Source: Owenia fusiformis
Lineage: Eukaryota; Annelida; Polychaeta; Sabellida; Oweniidae
NCBI GenBank assembly: GCA_903813345.2
Contig: CAIIXF020000001.1
Location: 23,517,915-23,581,914 of the forward strand
Direction: 5' to 3'
DNA: 64,000 bases
The position numbers and the translations under genes are program-made. This document shows positions 24,277 to 36,105 of the stretch, piece by piece. The first letter of the stretch is position 1; every line of letters begins with the position of its first letter. The notes under the pieces are model-generated. The model did not search any database, was not told the DNA's origin, and was given only the letters and a program-made list of their open reading frames with translations.

Positions 24277-25329
24277 CGAACGCGTCTGTAGTTTATAACT
24301 TTATATTCAGGAAATTTTGCCGATTTTTATGATATTTTTTTATTTTAGTAGAGTTTATACCTGTATAAAATCAGTTTATTTTAGTAATGTACCTGAATTT
24401 TAAGGTTGATGAAATTATTGGAGCTGTAGTGTATAATTCATCATCAAACAAACTTTAATTGAGAATAAACGTCTTGTAAACATAATGCAATGGCTTTTAT
24501 ACTATGAACAGTAAGGTTTCAGCTCCATGACAGTGGGATACTATACAGAATTTCTGTGCGTTGAAACTTGGACCACCTCTTTTTAACTATAACAGAAACG
24601 ATATAGTCTAAATATGAAATAATATATTTATTTATAGCAGTCTTAGAATGAATGTATTAATATAATATCTTTTTTATAAAATTGGAATTATTTATAATCA
24701 CGTTTTTATCAAAATAAATATCTGTATATCAAAATATAATTACTGTATCATGTCATGTTATTGAACAAAATTAAAATATATAGTAGCCATATCCAGGACA
24801 GTGTTGTTCTCTTACGATGTACAAGTATCTTTAGTCTGTATGTCTATGGAACAGCTTTCCTCGGTAGTTTTTGCTACATCTTGGACATGAATTAAATTAT
24901 CTTGTTAATTATCGGTGATTTTAGCGAGTTTTGAATTATTCAACCCCTGTGCAAATATATGTGCCAGAATATATTCCTTGTATCTAGAAAAATACAATGG
25001 TCTTCCTTATCAAGATCATTCATTTCAGTATTATACATTTCTTCATCTAAATCTTAATTGTTATCCTTTAATTTAATTTTTTTTGGGAGGGGGTAGGAAT
25101 GGAATAAACAGGACGCATTGGTTCAAACATGAAGAACTTTGACAATACATGGTGACTATTTTGAATTTGGACCATTTTCCAAATCCCTCAAGAGTTGTTG
25201 AACTGTGGCATCATTATTTTAAATATGATAAACGTTGGAAAAGAGCCATGAATGCACACTTAATAACAAGGCATTAACTTGACAAAATGTCACCACCTAG
25301 TTGCTCACAATATTATAAGTTCAATTATA

Positions 25330-25555
25330 AGTCAGATTGGAATTTCTGAGAATTTGTAGACGATTTAAAAAAATGAATTGGTCGATTTGAAGCAAGTTGA
25401 AAAATACCTTTTATTTTTGCCCTGAGAAGGTCATTGAAGGTAGAACCTCAAATCTAAAGTCAGATTGAAGATGATTTTGAAAAAAATTGGTCAATTATCT
25501 AGGCAAGATGAAAAATACCTTTTTGACCTTGAGAATGTCATTTAAGGTCACTTTT
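25330..25555 (+). repeat. Degenerate tandem duplication
   Basis: Two units of roughly 120 bp share AAGTCAGATTG..., AATTGGTC..., GATGAAAAATACCTTTT and GAGAAGGTCATTGAAGGT-like segments in the same order. Non-coding. Confidence 0.5.
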
Positions 25556-26094
25556 TGGTGGGGTCATAAAAACATAATTTTTAAGAAATGGCAAAAAGTT
25601 ACTAAGGCAGGCATTTTTAATTGAAACAATTTCACCAGAACTCAATAAATATTTGTGAATTACTAGCATGTGCCCGCTAAAATGGATATAATTGGATGAG
25701 ACAAACTGCCCTTCCCATTTGTCAGTTTGTCCGATAATCATAGACAACTGACATCTTGTATTACTAACGTCTAGCAAGCCAAAAATTGGTGATGAACACT
25801 TCATGAGTATCAATTCAAAGCATATAATTAAAATGGTACCATGAATAAATGCCTCAAGCTAAAAATGGTGGCAATTTTGGATTTGATAAATTTTTGCGAC
25901 ACAGAATTATCAGGCCTAAAAACTAAATGAAGGAGAGTTTCACAATCCAATTTTAAGTTCATCTACTACATTGTTGCACATTTTGAGTTAACAGGTGTCC
26001 ATGCTAGCTTCCCATACATTTAACTTCCTATGAGAAATTAGCAGATCACTCTCAGTTAAAGCTGATTGACATAATTAAAAAAAAAATTAATTAA

Positions 26095-26121
26095 TTTATT
26101 TGTGCTAGGAGCCTTTTTATT
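26095..26121 (-). terminator. RPLP1: RPLP1 polyadenylation signals
   Basis: On the minus strand AATAAA occurs at 26121-26116 and again at 26100-26095, about 110-135 bases after the RPLP1 stop. Either would give a short 3' UTR typical of ribosomal protein mRNAs. Confidence 0.6.
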
Positions 26122-26229
26122 TTTTCCATTTTTTTTCATCCCAAGATGTTACAGGAAATCTGAATGTCCATACTCAGTATGATTGTGGCATCTTGCTTGA
26201 TGACTCCTTGTATGGAAAGTTGCAGGAAC

Positions 26230-29200
26230 TTAGTCGAAGAGACCTGGAAATGGGAACAAATCAAATTTAAAGGTAATCACTACAATTCAGAACTCTTAAA
26301 TACCATGAAATGTTTGTACAACTCTGTATTGGATGAGCGGAAAGGGTAAGACGTCTTAGGTAGGGGTTTCAAAAGATACACTAAATGGCGATTTTCTCTG
26401 CTTGTCTTTAACAAGCTTCACCATTGGATTGTTTACTGTTTCCATGTTCAACTTATAATTTCAAATAATTTAGCCTGTTGTTTTCATCTATTTAGGTTTG
26501 TGAGAAATTGTAATGATATCCATGCAAGGATAGTTCTAGAAACTTAACCATGATGGAAAAATTTGCTACTTACCGAATCCCATGTCATCATCTTCTTCCT
26601 CTGATGATTCCTCCTTCTTTTCTTCCTTCTTCTCCTCTGCAAAATAAAATATATTATTGAACATCTTGGTTTTGAATTGTAATTTTGAATTTTTGAGTAC
26701 AACTGCCAATTTCTGGATATCACTATCCATCTAATGCAGATTAGATGTACATGTTGAAATATAAGAATACAACTCAAGTTCAAATACAAGGCATTAACAT
26801 GCAAAATATCACCATCTGTCTGACTGCTGAAAACCATCCGGCAAACACTGTTCATAAAAGAATTGGAAACCATAACATATGTCACTACTTGAGGGACAAA
26901 TCTTATAACACAGTTCACCAATTAGACATACTCACAGGCTGATATCGAAAGATTTGTCCGCTGTGACGGAGCATGCTATTTTTCATAAAAACACTAAGAA
27001 TGCTTCACGATTTATTTTTTAACTCATATGTTTCGCTATATCAAAGATAATTACTTACTCCATGCAATGGATATATCATTTGCGTGTAACCTTCACTTCT
27101 GTTTGAAGTCCATTAACGCTAGGAGTAAAAGCTATTGAAAACGGCGCCAGAGTATCAAACTCTAAAATGTACCATTTCTTTTTTAACTTTTTAATGGCAT
27201 GATATAGTGACACGATAATATTAACATATGTTTTCAGCATAACTCTGAATGTATTAATGAGATATTAATGCATTGGGTCTTTTAAATTTTTTTATAAAAA
27301 ATAATATTAATATTTTTTGTCCGCTGTGACGGAGCATTTTCACAGTTCACATTTGCAACTGCTCCGTCACAGCGGACAAAAAAATTAAACATTATTTTTT
27401 TATAAAAGAATTAAAAAGACCAAATACATCAACATCTCATTTATACCTTCATAGTTATGCTGAAACCATGTGTAAATATTATCGTGTCACTATATCGTGC
27501 CATTAGAAAGTTAAACAAGAAATGGTACATTTTAAAGTATGATACTCCGGCGCCATTTTCAATAGCTTTTCTTCCCAGCGTAATTGGACTTCAAACAGAA
27601 GTGAAAGTTACTCGCAAATGATATATCCATTGCATGGAGTAAGTAATTTTGTATGGTATAACGAAACATATGAGTTAAAAAATAAATCGTGAAGTATTCT
27701 AAGTGTTTTTATGAAAAATAGCATGCTCCGTCACAGCGGACAAATATTTCGATACCAGCCTGTGATACTGTTACAAGAGAACCATACTTATTGAATATTA
27801 CATGGGAAGCAGTGTATGAGAACAAGAACTAGTGTTTACCTGCAGCAGGGGCACCACCTGCATCAGCAGCAGCTGGGGCTGCAGCACCACCACCACCGCT
27901 TCCTACATTGGACACCAAGTCCCTAATGTTCATGCCTTGGACAGCCTTGGCAAACAGAGCTGAAATTGGAAATCATTGTGAATTAGTGGATCATTAACTT
28001 GAAAATGAGTCCAGTCTCACACACATGAACTTAATTTATCTATTGTATGAAAGGGATATTTTGGATAAAGCTGTTTTAAAATGTGCTCATCCCACTGTAT
28101 CACTAGAGTATTTTTTAAGTTAGACATGACCTAAGAAATCAACAAAAAATGATGTGTATCGTTGACCTAATCAGGTTTTCTAGCTGTTCTGATAAAGTAT
28201 TTCAATTAAATGCAAACTAGATTTTTAACAGGACAGCATGTAATTGCTCTTTACTTACTTGGCCAGAAGGGTTCTACTGATACACCGGCAGCATTCAGGA
28301 TGGTGTTGATTTTGTCATCCTGGAAAAATCAATGAAACTTAATTAAGATTATAGATCAACACAACACAGTATTTTCCAAAGGGAAACCATTCAATCATTT
28401 CAAATTCCTCATAATCGTTCAATACATTCAAATCAGATATACATGTAGGTTAGGAATACAGATTTTGTTAAAAAATTCTAAGATTCTGAAACAGTCAAGT
28501 TTACTCTAAGGAGGATTTAGGCTGCATCATTCTTTAGCAATCTTCCCTAACTGGCGTTAACGACTGGTTAAGCTATTGAAGTTATCAGCTGCCTCTGTGC
28601 CGATCAGGACTTCTTTTCATCAATCGAGTGGAAATTTTCACCAAGAATCAAAAATGGCAGATATTACCCAAATTCATGAAGTGACGCACAACTCTCCAGA
28701 GATTTATGAATGATCTTCAGAGTGTGTGTAAGCTCTCATTTGGAAATCTTTAGAGATTTTAAACAATAGGCTACTTCTGAAATTTTACTATATCAAAACC
28801 AACACTTTGGTATCTTGGTACAAAATATCTACTCAACAAATAAAGAGAATTCTTGATCAATTCAGAGACAGCTTAGACTTATGCAAATAGAGGACAATTT
28901 TCACTTTTCATTTTCAAATGAGGTATGCATGAACCAATCTGGCAATAATATTTCTAAGCGTTCATCTCCAGACCAAGATCCAGACCAAGAAACGAACATC
29001 AGAGTAACATTATTAGAGTATAATACCGAGAAATATAGTTACAATGAAAATATGCACTATGCACCAACAGGAAACGATCGATCCTCTTATTGAAGACCTT
29101 TATTATTTTCAAAACATGACAATTTGTGGTACGAGCTTTACAGCAATAACATACCTAGTCATATAAATCTGACCCTCGTATTATGTTATTTGTTGTTATT

Positions 29201-32200
29201 TTTCTGATTTTGGATATTTATTTTTTCTTATTGTCTTGCATACGAGGGTCATACACACTCCGCGCATCAATATTGCGGGAAATGCTTTCCTGGCCTGTCT
29301 ACCCAACCAAATTCACACAAATGATAAATAAATTTCTTTGCTTCAACTATAAAGTATTTAATCTTACCTTAGGCACGTAAAACACTTGGTAATTGAAGAA
29401 ATATAAGCATGCCACTTGAATTTTAAAATTTTTTCATTTTGCCATACCAAGGTCACTTCCGGGTTAATCCGAGTCTAGATGTAAAACTATATCAAACGAA
29501 ATCATAAGTATTTGTTACACGAAGATTCAGTTGAAAGGGAAGCAGTGTCGTTAAGAAGGGAAGTTATTTGGAAAATTTATTGTTTCAAAATGAGAAAAGT
29601 AATAAGTATGAGAGAACGGCTTTGGAATCGATCTCTGTGTAATAAATAATTATGATTCCGTTTCGATACATGTTTTACATTTAGACTACCGGAAACAACA
29701 TTCAGCAACATGGCGGGCAATAATGAAAATATAATTCAATTGATTATATTTCGTCAATTATCAAGCATTTTACATGTCTAAGGTAAGATTTAACACTTTG
29801 ATGTTGGAGCGAAATAATTACTCGATAATTTGTGTGACTTTGGTTAGTATGGTAACTATGGTTACCAAGACAGGACAGAAAAGCATTTACCGCAATTTGT
29901 TAGCAATTATATCTACAACCGTATATGCTAAGAAAATGATAAAAAATAAATATCCAAATAAGAACAAGAAAAATCGAAGAACAGCATACAACGGTCGGAT
30001 TTATATGACTATAACATACCTTACTTCCTGCGAAAGCTATTTGGATTTTGATATAATAACTTTCCCACGGAGCATTTGGACAGCTGAATGATTGTGACCT
30101 TTGAAATCGAATTAAGTCGATCCGCGGCTTACTTTTGGTCTCTAACTGTGTCTTACATCAGTATCATCAATCCGTGTGAGTATTACAGTCCATTTCATTA
30201 CCTCATTTCGTCAGTAGAACGGCAAAAATAAGAAATAGGGAGACCATTGTGCAATAATATATGGAAAAGTATATTCATAATGTACATGAATGACATTTGT
30301 ATATTTCAGTTTTTTAGTTTTTTGTGCAATAAGCCTGTGCTGTCTTGTAATTTGAAGAATTTCAGCCATGTTAATCTTATTAAAATAACATGGCAGAGAA
30401 ACATCCAAATATAAGAGGCCACACACTTTATAAGCCAAACTAGAAGCAATCCAAGATATACAAATGTCATTCATGTACATTATGAATATACTTTTCCATA
30501 TATTATTGCACAATGGTCTCCCAATTTCTTATTTTTGCCGTTCTACTGACGAAATGAAGCAGTGAAATGGACTCTAGAGCGCTGAAATACTTCTTTTTCG
30601 ATCAAGACTTGTAAATTGTTCATCGAGTGAATGTTTTTTAGACCTATTTCCAATATGGCGGTTTGCTAGGAGCAAGATACGCAATGAACGAAATGAATTT
30701 TGAGAATCAGTTAGGTTCGGACAACCTCCGGAGATTTACGAAAATGTCCCAGCAGAAAATGTCATATTGGAATTTGGCAGTAAAAACATTCACTCGACTA
30801 ACAATTACAAGTCTTGATCGAAAAGGAAGTACTTCAGCGCTCCAATACTTACACGGATTGATGATACCGATGTAAGACACAGTTAGAGACCAAAAGTAAG
30901 CCGTGGATCGACTTAATTCGATTTCAAAGGTCACTATTAATCAGCTGTTCACTTCCCCGTTTGAGAACCATAAGTTTCAAAATCTAACATGGCTCTCGAA
31001 GTGAGTAAAACATACCTAGATAAATTCCTGAATATTTGGGATTCATTTATATAGTCAAATCTTCAAACAAGGGTTTTAGCGACACAGCAAGGAAGTTTTC
31101 ATTTTTTCATTGATATCTCTTCATTATATGCTGGTAAGGTTTAGAAAGGGAATCCCCGTAATGACTAGTGTTGTCGCATTGTGCCATAATCGTACATCGA
31201 TGCATCGGCAATTTTCAGTAGTAAACATCGATGCACATCGCGATGTACATCGAGAAAAAGTCCGAGAAAAGTGCACTGAAATACCGAACGCTAATGCACT
31301 AAAATACCGAACAGAACAAATTAATAAGAGTACGCTGGTACATCCGGGAACTTCTAGTAACGATGAAATGAAAGTAAAGTAATTTTTTTTAGATTAATGG
31401 TTCATTTCGACTAGCTAAAACAGTTTTAAAGCGAAAGAATATCAGAAAACATTGGAAAATGAAATAAGACATGAGAAAGGTAAGCGATTTGCGCCAAAAT
31501 AAGATAAGAAAGGGTGATTTTTAGCAAATCAAATTTTTTTAAAACATCGATGTTTTGTTTCAGACATCGATGCATCGCCAGAATCAGCTTTGGCGATGTA
31601 TATCGCGATGCATCGATTAATCGCTACGACACTAGTAATGACATCCAGCTCTAGTGCTGCATAGCGCATAAAATGAAAGCTAAAGAAGGAACAAACAACC
31701 AGACACAGTTATGAAAAGTAAAAAAAAATGGAAAAGAAAATGATGTGATAAAACCCTAGACTATATCCTCTAGTCTGATATTTTTTGAAATTTGGTTGAA
31801 AATATTCAGACTAGAGACGACATATTGCCAGATGTGGTGTTTCATGAATTTTGATAAAAGATCGTATATAATGATAATATGAATACTGAATAAAGCACTT
31901 ACATTCTTATTTTTACTTGTTTTGTCTTATAACTGAAGATATTCATAAAACTTTCAAGACGATTTTAGTTGATATCAATATAACCGCCATGTTTGTCATT
32001 CTCAATTCCCAGTATGCAACACGATACGAGATTTCACTAGTGACGTCATTATGTTTGTAAACAAATCACACGTGGATGGGCAGAGCATAGTTCCGGAAAT
32101 GCATTTATGCAAATTTCTGTGCATATCACTATTCGAACGTGTTTCTGGATTACGTCATATCTGGTGAATGGGGCGGAATGATAATGAGGAGGTGGAGTTT

Positions 32201-35200
32201 CAGAGTTTGTCACATGTTTGAGGTTAAACGTCAGAGTTCAAAAATTTGGAAATCTCGTTTATATCTCGTGAACTCAAACGTCCTTGACATTAGTTGAATT
32301 GCCATTTTGAAACCAACCTAATGAAAACAGGTGAGTTGAAACAATTTATTATTTTATAGCAAACTGTAGCCGTCTATTGCTAATAATTTAAGGAAATGTT
32401 TAAGATAAAGGCATCAGTAATACATGTACCAAATTTCATCTTGAGAGAACTTGTAATGAAAGAGAAATTAATGTGCACGAAATTTCATGGAATTTCCCAT
32501 ACGAGCCAAATGAAGATCAATAGACCGAATTCTCAGGATACTCGGTCTATTGGAAATAGACTAGATAAAACCCCAGAATTATCCCTAATAATAGTCAGTG
32601 AAGTAATTGCAGCTTCCCATAAGATGTCAATGGACTCGGGATCGATCATTCTGAACAGCAAGTTAGTGCGCCACCAGCCAGCACATTCAAAATTGGCGCA
32701 CATTTTCATTGTAACCAATAAATAGATCTACAGTCATTTTTTTATTCTGGGAATCAGTTCATATGGTTGAAATAAGGAAAGAATGTGATGTAACCACGTG
32801 TCTACTTACCGGCTTGTTGTATGTCATCCATCGGACTAGTTTACATCGTGAGACGCAGCCAAACACGACACTGAAGGCAACAGCATATCTATCTTGATCT
32901 TAGCTGAATTTTTGGAAATTTAGATCGTCCATTTTGCAAGCTCACGTGACTGACACGTGACACGTGTCTGATCACGTGACTAGTTACTGTATCGATCATG
33001 TGACTTAATCACGTGTCAATGACGTGTCACCCAACCATGTCTTCAAGGAAAACGGAAGTAAATATTTTGGAAAATATTTTCCGAGCATTTGCTACTGATT
33101 ATAGAAGTCCCAATAACGAACGAAACTGCTAAATTGTATTTCGTGCCTAACAGGCGCAGTACGCAATGAAACTGCTAAATTGTATTTTTAGTCTGCTTAT
33201 TGATCTATTGATTCATAAAGACCTGAAATGATGCATTCAAATAAGACCGCCTCCTAAATGAAAATTCTACACCTAAGGTGGTGAAAAAGAACGAACTAAA
33301 GTTGAAAGATCGCAACGTTCGCTACTTTGATCAATTCCGGAAATCTCCAAGGGGCTGCAAATGGGAAATTATTTAGATTTTATAACCTCAGAATAGTTGC
33401 TTCATTGTTGTGTTTGGCTGCGTTCCACGATGTAGCCTTATCGCATCCTACGACCCCTTTAGATTGTGGTCGTACGCCGGTATCATTGGTAAGCCTGTCT
33501 TTCTACAATGTCGGAGAATGAACTACGCATTGCAATATTAAATGACCTACCTCGATACATTCCAGAGTATTTTAGAATTCTTTTTATGTTGTTAGATCGC
33601 CAATTGTATGGGTTTATCGGCAGAACGAAGAGATTTTAGTTTTTACATCGGAAATATATCAGCAATTTTCAAAATGTCGGAAGGGGAATTCCCCAGGGAT
33701 TTCCCTTAGACTGGTGCATGCCGGGAACTGAATGGAGGAATTGGACGGTTGAAATAAGTTAAATATTACACGCAAATATTGCTATCAAAAACGAAAACCT
33801 CTTCGTTCTGCCGATAAACCCACACAATTGTGGATTCAACTACACAAAAAGAATGCTAAAATACCAAGGAATCTATTGAAATAGGTATCTTAAGGTCAGG
33901 GTGCATGATAGGAAATTTTCTGCATTCCTCAATTGAGTCACATGTTATTTTTCTAACAAGAATCACTCCTTCCCCACATTGTCTATATCTTCCAGTTTTG
34001 CACAAAGAGTACACTTATGTGCCTAGAAAAGACTTGTGAGAAGAACGTTTTGATAAAGTGTATAAAAAACAAGAAAATTCAGTGAAAAAAATCAGAAAAT
34101 TTTCAGAAATTTTTTTCACTGAATTTTCTCATTTTTTATACATTTTACAAAACAAACCTTCTCACAAGGCTTTTCTAGGCACATAAGTGCACTCTTTGTG
34201 CAAACTTGGAAGATGTAGACAATGTTGGGAAGGAGTTATTCTTGTTTGAAAAATAACATGTGACTCAATTGAGGAATGCAGAAAATTTTCCAACATGCAC
34301 CCTGTCCTTAAGATACCTATTTCAATAGATTCCTTGGTATTTTAGCATTCTTTTTGTGTACAGTAAAACCTGCGAACAGGGAATGCTCTTCGGACTGGAG
34401 GAAAGTTTCCTTGTTCAGAGGTTTTCCCTATAGAGAGGGGCCGCACTTTCAGCAAACTCACAATTGCCGAATACGCATTTTTTGTATATATTTGGGCATT
34501 AATTGATTTTACCAATGCCGACTCCATACTTGGTTGCTATACCTTGTTGTGACATCTTGGAAGATGTATGAAGGTCTCCCACCTCCCTCCTTTAGCTGAG
34601 GGTAAGGAGCATTCTCCCGATGTTGATTTAAGCCGCTGCTGCTGGCGTATGATGATGTCTAGTTGTTGTAATTATTGATAGATTTGGCTCAACATGACAC
34701 ATGTACTTACATGTATCTGTTATCTCCATAAAACAATTGTGTCAATCCCTAGATTATCACAACTGATTTGATGTAATTATGTTTGTTGAAAGGAAGAATT
34801 AGTGTCATGATAATTAGTAACAAACAGATTAGTATTAGTTTTAAAATATATCAGGGTAATTAACAGTGGGTGGGATGCTTCATCGTGTAAATAATTGGCT
34901 TATCTTAATCTCAATCATATTAATCCAAGCTTTTTAGAATCAGATATTGGCTTAAGACTTTCACATCTCTGAAAAATAATGGAATATACAGTGTCACCAA
35001 TATTCCATATTCCTTGTTCACAGGTGAATTTTCATAATTTGCACCAAAATAGTGTTCCTTGTTCCCTGTTCACAGGTTTTCCCTACAGAGAGGGTCTGTT
35101 AACATGTAAGTCAATGGAAAAATATTTGGTTCTTTTGAAAAGCATTCCTTGTTCATAGGTTTTCCCTACAGAGAGGTATTCCATCGGACAGGTTTTACTG

Positions 35201-35947
35201 TAGTTGAAATGAGAAAATTCAGTGAAAAAAAATTCTGAAATTTTTTTGAATTTTTTCACTGAATTTTCTTGTTTTTTATACACTTTATCAAAACATTCTT
35301 CTCACAAGTCTTTTCTAGGCACATAAGTGCACTCTTTGTGCAAAACTGGAAGATATAGACAATGTGGGGAAGGAGGGATTCTTGTTTGAAAAATAACATG
35401 TGACTCAATTGAGGAATGCAGAGAATTTCCCATCATGCACCATGACCTTAAGTGTAAGTAGCGTAGAAAATTCTCCCATGTTGTAATCGTACAGACAAAA
35501 GAATAAGACGTTCGCAAGACTAGAACGTAGAGATAGTCTTGGAACGAGATAAGATGTAGCCTAGTCTGATGGATGACATAGATCAAGCCGGTAAGTAGAC
35601 ACGTGGTTACATCACATTCTTTCCTTATTCTAACCATATGAACTGATTCCCAGAATAAATAAAAAAATCACTGTAGGCTACATTCACATTTTTCAGCTTA
35701 CAAACAAAATCTGTCCAAATGGAAAGTTAGCTGTGGACATTTTGTATATGTTGGAGGAAGGATCAATTCATAAACTTCATGTGTAAAACATCACTCTTAC
35801 TTCAAGAGTCTACTGAAATTAAATAATTAAAAAATTATTTTTAAAAAAATGTGAAATATTTTCGAAATTTCTTACGGTGATCTGTACATCATCATCAGCA
35901 AGGATGAGAGCACTGTAAATGCAAGCAAGTTCGTCGTTGGATGCCAT
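26230..35947 (-). CDS. RPLP1: 60S acidic ribosomal protein P1
   Basis: Lateral-stalk protein of the large ribosomal subunit; it pairs with P2 on P0 and recruits GTPase elongation factors. Exons on the minus strand: 35876-35947 (ATG), 28259-28319, 27840-27959, 26574-26636, 26230-26243. Together they encode 109 residues: MASNDELACIYSALILADDD at the start, then DKINTILNAAGVSVEPFWPTLFAKAVQGMNIRDL, a Gly/Ala hinge, an EEKKEEKKEESSEEEDD acidic tail and the invariant C-terminus DDDMGFGLFD. The last exon is only 14 bases (GLFD and stop) and is easy to miss. All junctions are GT/AG with matching phases. Intron 1 is 7.5 kb and full of foldback elements. The gene is divergent from FAM32A. Confidence 0.96.
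26787..26890 (+). repeat. Dispersed GGCATTAACATGCAAAAT repeat, copy c
   Basis: AAGGCATTAACATGCAAAAT, then CACCATCTGTCTG, CAAACACTGTTCATAAAAG and TTGGAAACCATAACATATG. It is one of the longer copies and shows the family extends for about 100 bp. It lies in RPLP1 intron 4. Confidence 0.6.
26933..27764. mobile_element. 832-bp foldback transposon, 5-bp target duplication ATACT
   Basis: Ends CACAGGCTGATATCGAAA and TTTCGATACCAGCCTGTG are inverted, flanked by direct ATACT at 26928-26932 and 27765-27769. The two arms, about 400 bp each, pair over almost the whole length. TTGTCCGCTGTGACGGAGCA occurs four times: at each outer end and again on both sides of the short central loop. No coding frame. It sits in RPLP1 intron 4. 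The 5-bp duplication plus CAC-starting ends recalls Transib-type elements, but that is only a suggestion. Confidence 0.85.
29170..29251. repeat. 82-bp inverted repeat TGACCCTCGTA
   Basis: TGACCCTCGTA at 29170-29180 pairs with TACGAGGGTCA at 29241-29251 around an AT-rich loop. A possible tiny MITE in RPLP1 intron 1. No clear target duplication. Confidence 0.4.
30081..30947. mobile_element. Nested-palindrome element in RPLP1 intron 1
   Basis: Outer arms (30081-30180 and 30850-30947) pair: CAGCTGAATGATTGTGACC against GGTCACTATTAATCAGCTG, then GATCCGCGGCTTACTTTTGG against CCAAAAGTAAGCCGTGGATC. A second pair lies inside: about 30190-30310 against 30465-30560. A third pair is about 30580-30645 against 30770-30845. 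No transposase frame. The boundary and target duplication are not certain. Confidence 0.75.
31166..31634. mobile_element. hAT-type MITE with 8-bp target duplication GTAATGAC
   Basis: Starts TAGTGTTGTCGCATTGTG and ends CGCTACGACACTA, flanked by GTAATGAC at 31158-31165 and 31635-31642. Subterminal ATCGATGCATCG and ATCGCGATG words repeat near both ends. An 8-bp duplication is diagnostic of hAT-type insertion. RPLP1 intron 1. A 60-bp relative of its right end lies at 54148-54207. Confidence 0.85.
32731..35673. mobile_element. 2.9-kb compound foldback element, TA-flanked
   Basis: Outer ends CAGTCATTTTTTTATTC and GAATAAATAAAAAAATCACTG are inverted for about 120 bp (pairing through GGTTACATCACATTCTTTCC), flanked by TA at 32729-32730 and 35674-35675. 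Inside are three copies of a 200-bp segment: about 33872-34085 (inverted), 34115-34330 and 35265-35455 (direct). A further inverted pair is about 33545-33632 against 33798-33860. The separate 840-bp element at 34361-35200 has inserted into the third layer. No transposase frame. It occupies much of RPLP1 intron 1. Confidence 0.75.
34361..35200. mobile_element. 840-bp CAGTAAAACC element nested in the larger foldback
   Basis: CAGTAAAACCTGCGAACAGG at the left and ACAGGTTTTACTG at the right, between TA dinucleotides (34359-34360 and 35201-35202). Removing it rejoins TTTTTGTG, TA and GTTGAA, which matches the uninterrupted inverted copy near 33835-33850. This shows that it inserted second. The interior repeats TTCCTTGTTC...GGTTTTCCCTA-type motifs. 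Ends match the MITE at 22892-23050. Confidence 0.85.
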
Positions 35948-36105
35948 TCTTTCTTTTTCTTTATAGTTTTACTGTGGATGGATTACTATCTTAGTGTATG
36001 TCGCCGATTTTGGCCTTAGCTTCAAGAAGAACACTACACTTTGAAAGCAATATGGCTGAAAGGAAGAAGAGACTTTGTTCGAGATCTCGCGAGAGGAAAA
36101 TAAAA
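35948..36105. promoter_or_regulatory. Bidirectional RPLP1/FAM32A promoter
   Basis: The two start codons are divergent and only 158 bp apart. The palindrome TCTCGCGAGA at 36085-36094 is the known housekeeping promoter element (bound by Kaiso/ZBTB33-type factors in vertebrates), often found at divergent promoters. No clear TATA box was picked. The FAM32A frame stays open upstream to 35998, so a longer N-terminus is formally possible. Confidence 0.75.

Larger units (their letters stand above)
20621..26094. other. Intergenic region between NOS and RPLP1
   Basis: No gene-like exon was found on either strand. It contains the elements at 21533-21707, 22892-23050 and 23456-23858, a short tandem array at 23203-23290, two copies of a dispersed repeat (24230 and 25267) and a degenerate tandem duplication at 25330-25555. 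NOS and RPLP1 are convergent here. Confidence 0.6.

Noticed and set aside
29774-30091. 105-codon plus-strand open frame in RPLP1 intron 1
   Set aside because: No recognisable domain, biased low-complexity composition and no splice or promoter support; expected by chance in AT-rich DNA.
35998-36105. In-frame N-terminal extension of FAM32A
   Set aside because: The human protein starts at the position matching 36106, and the extension overlaps the promoter motif. It is kept only as a formal alternative.
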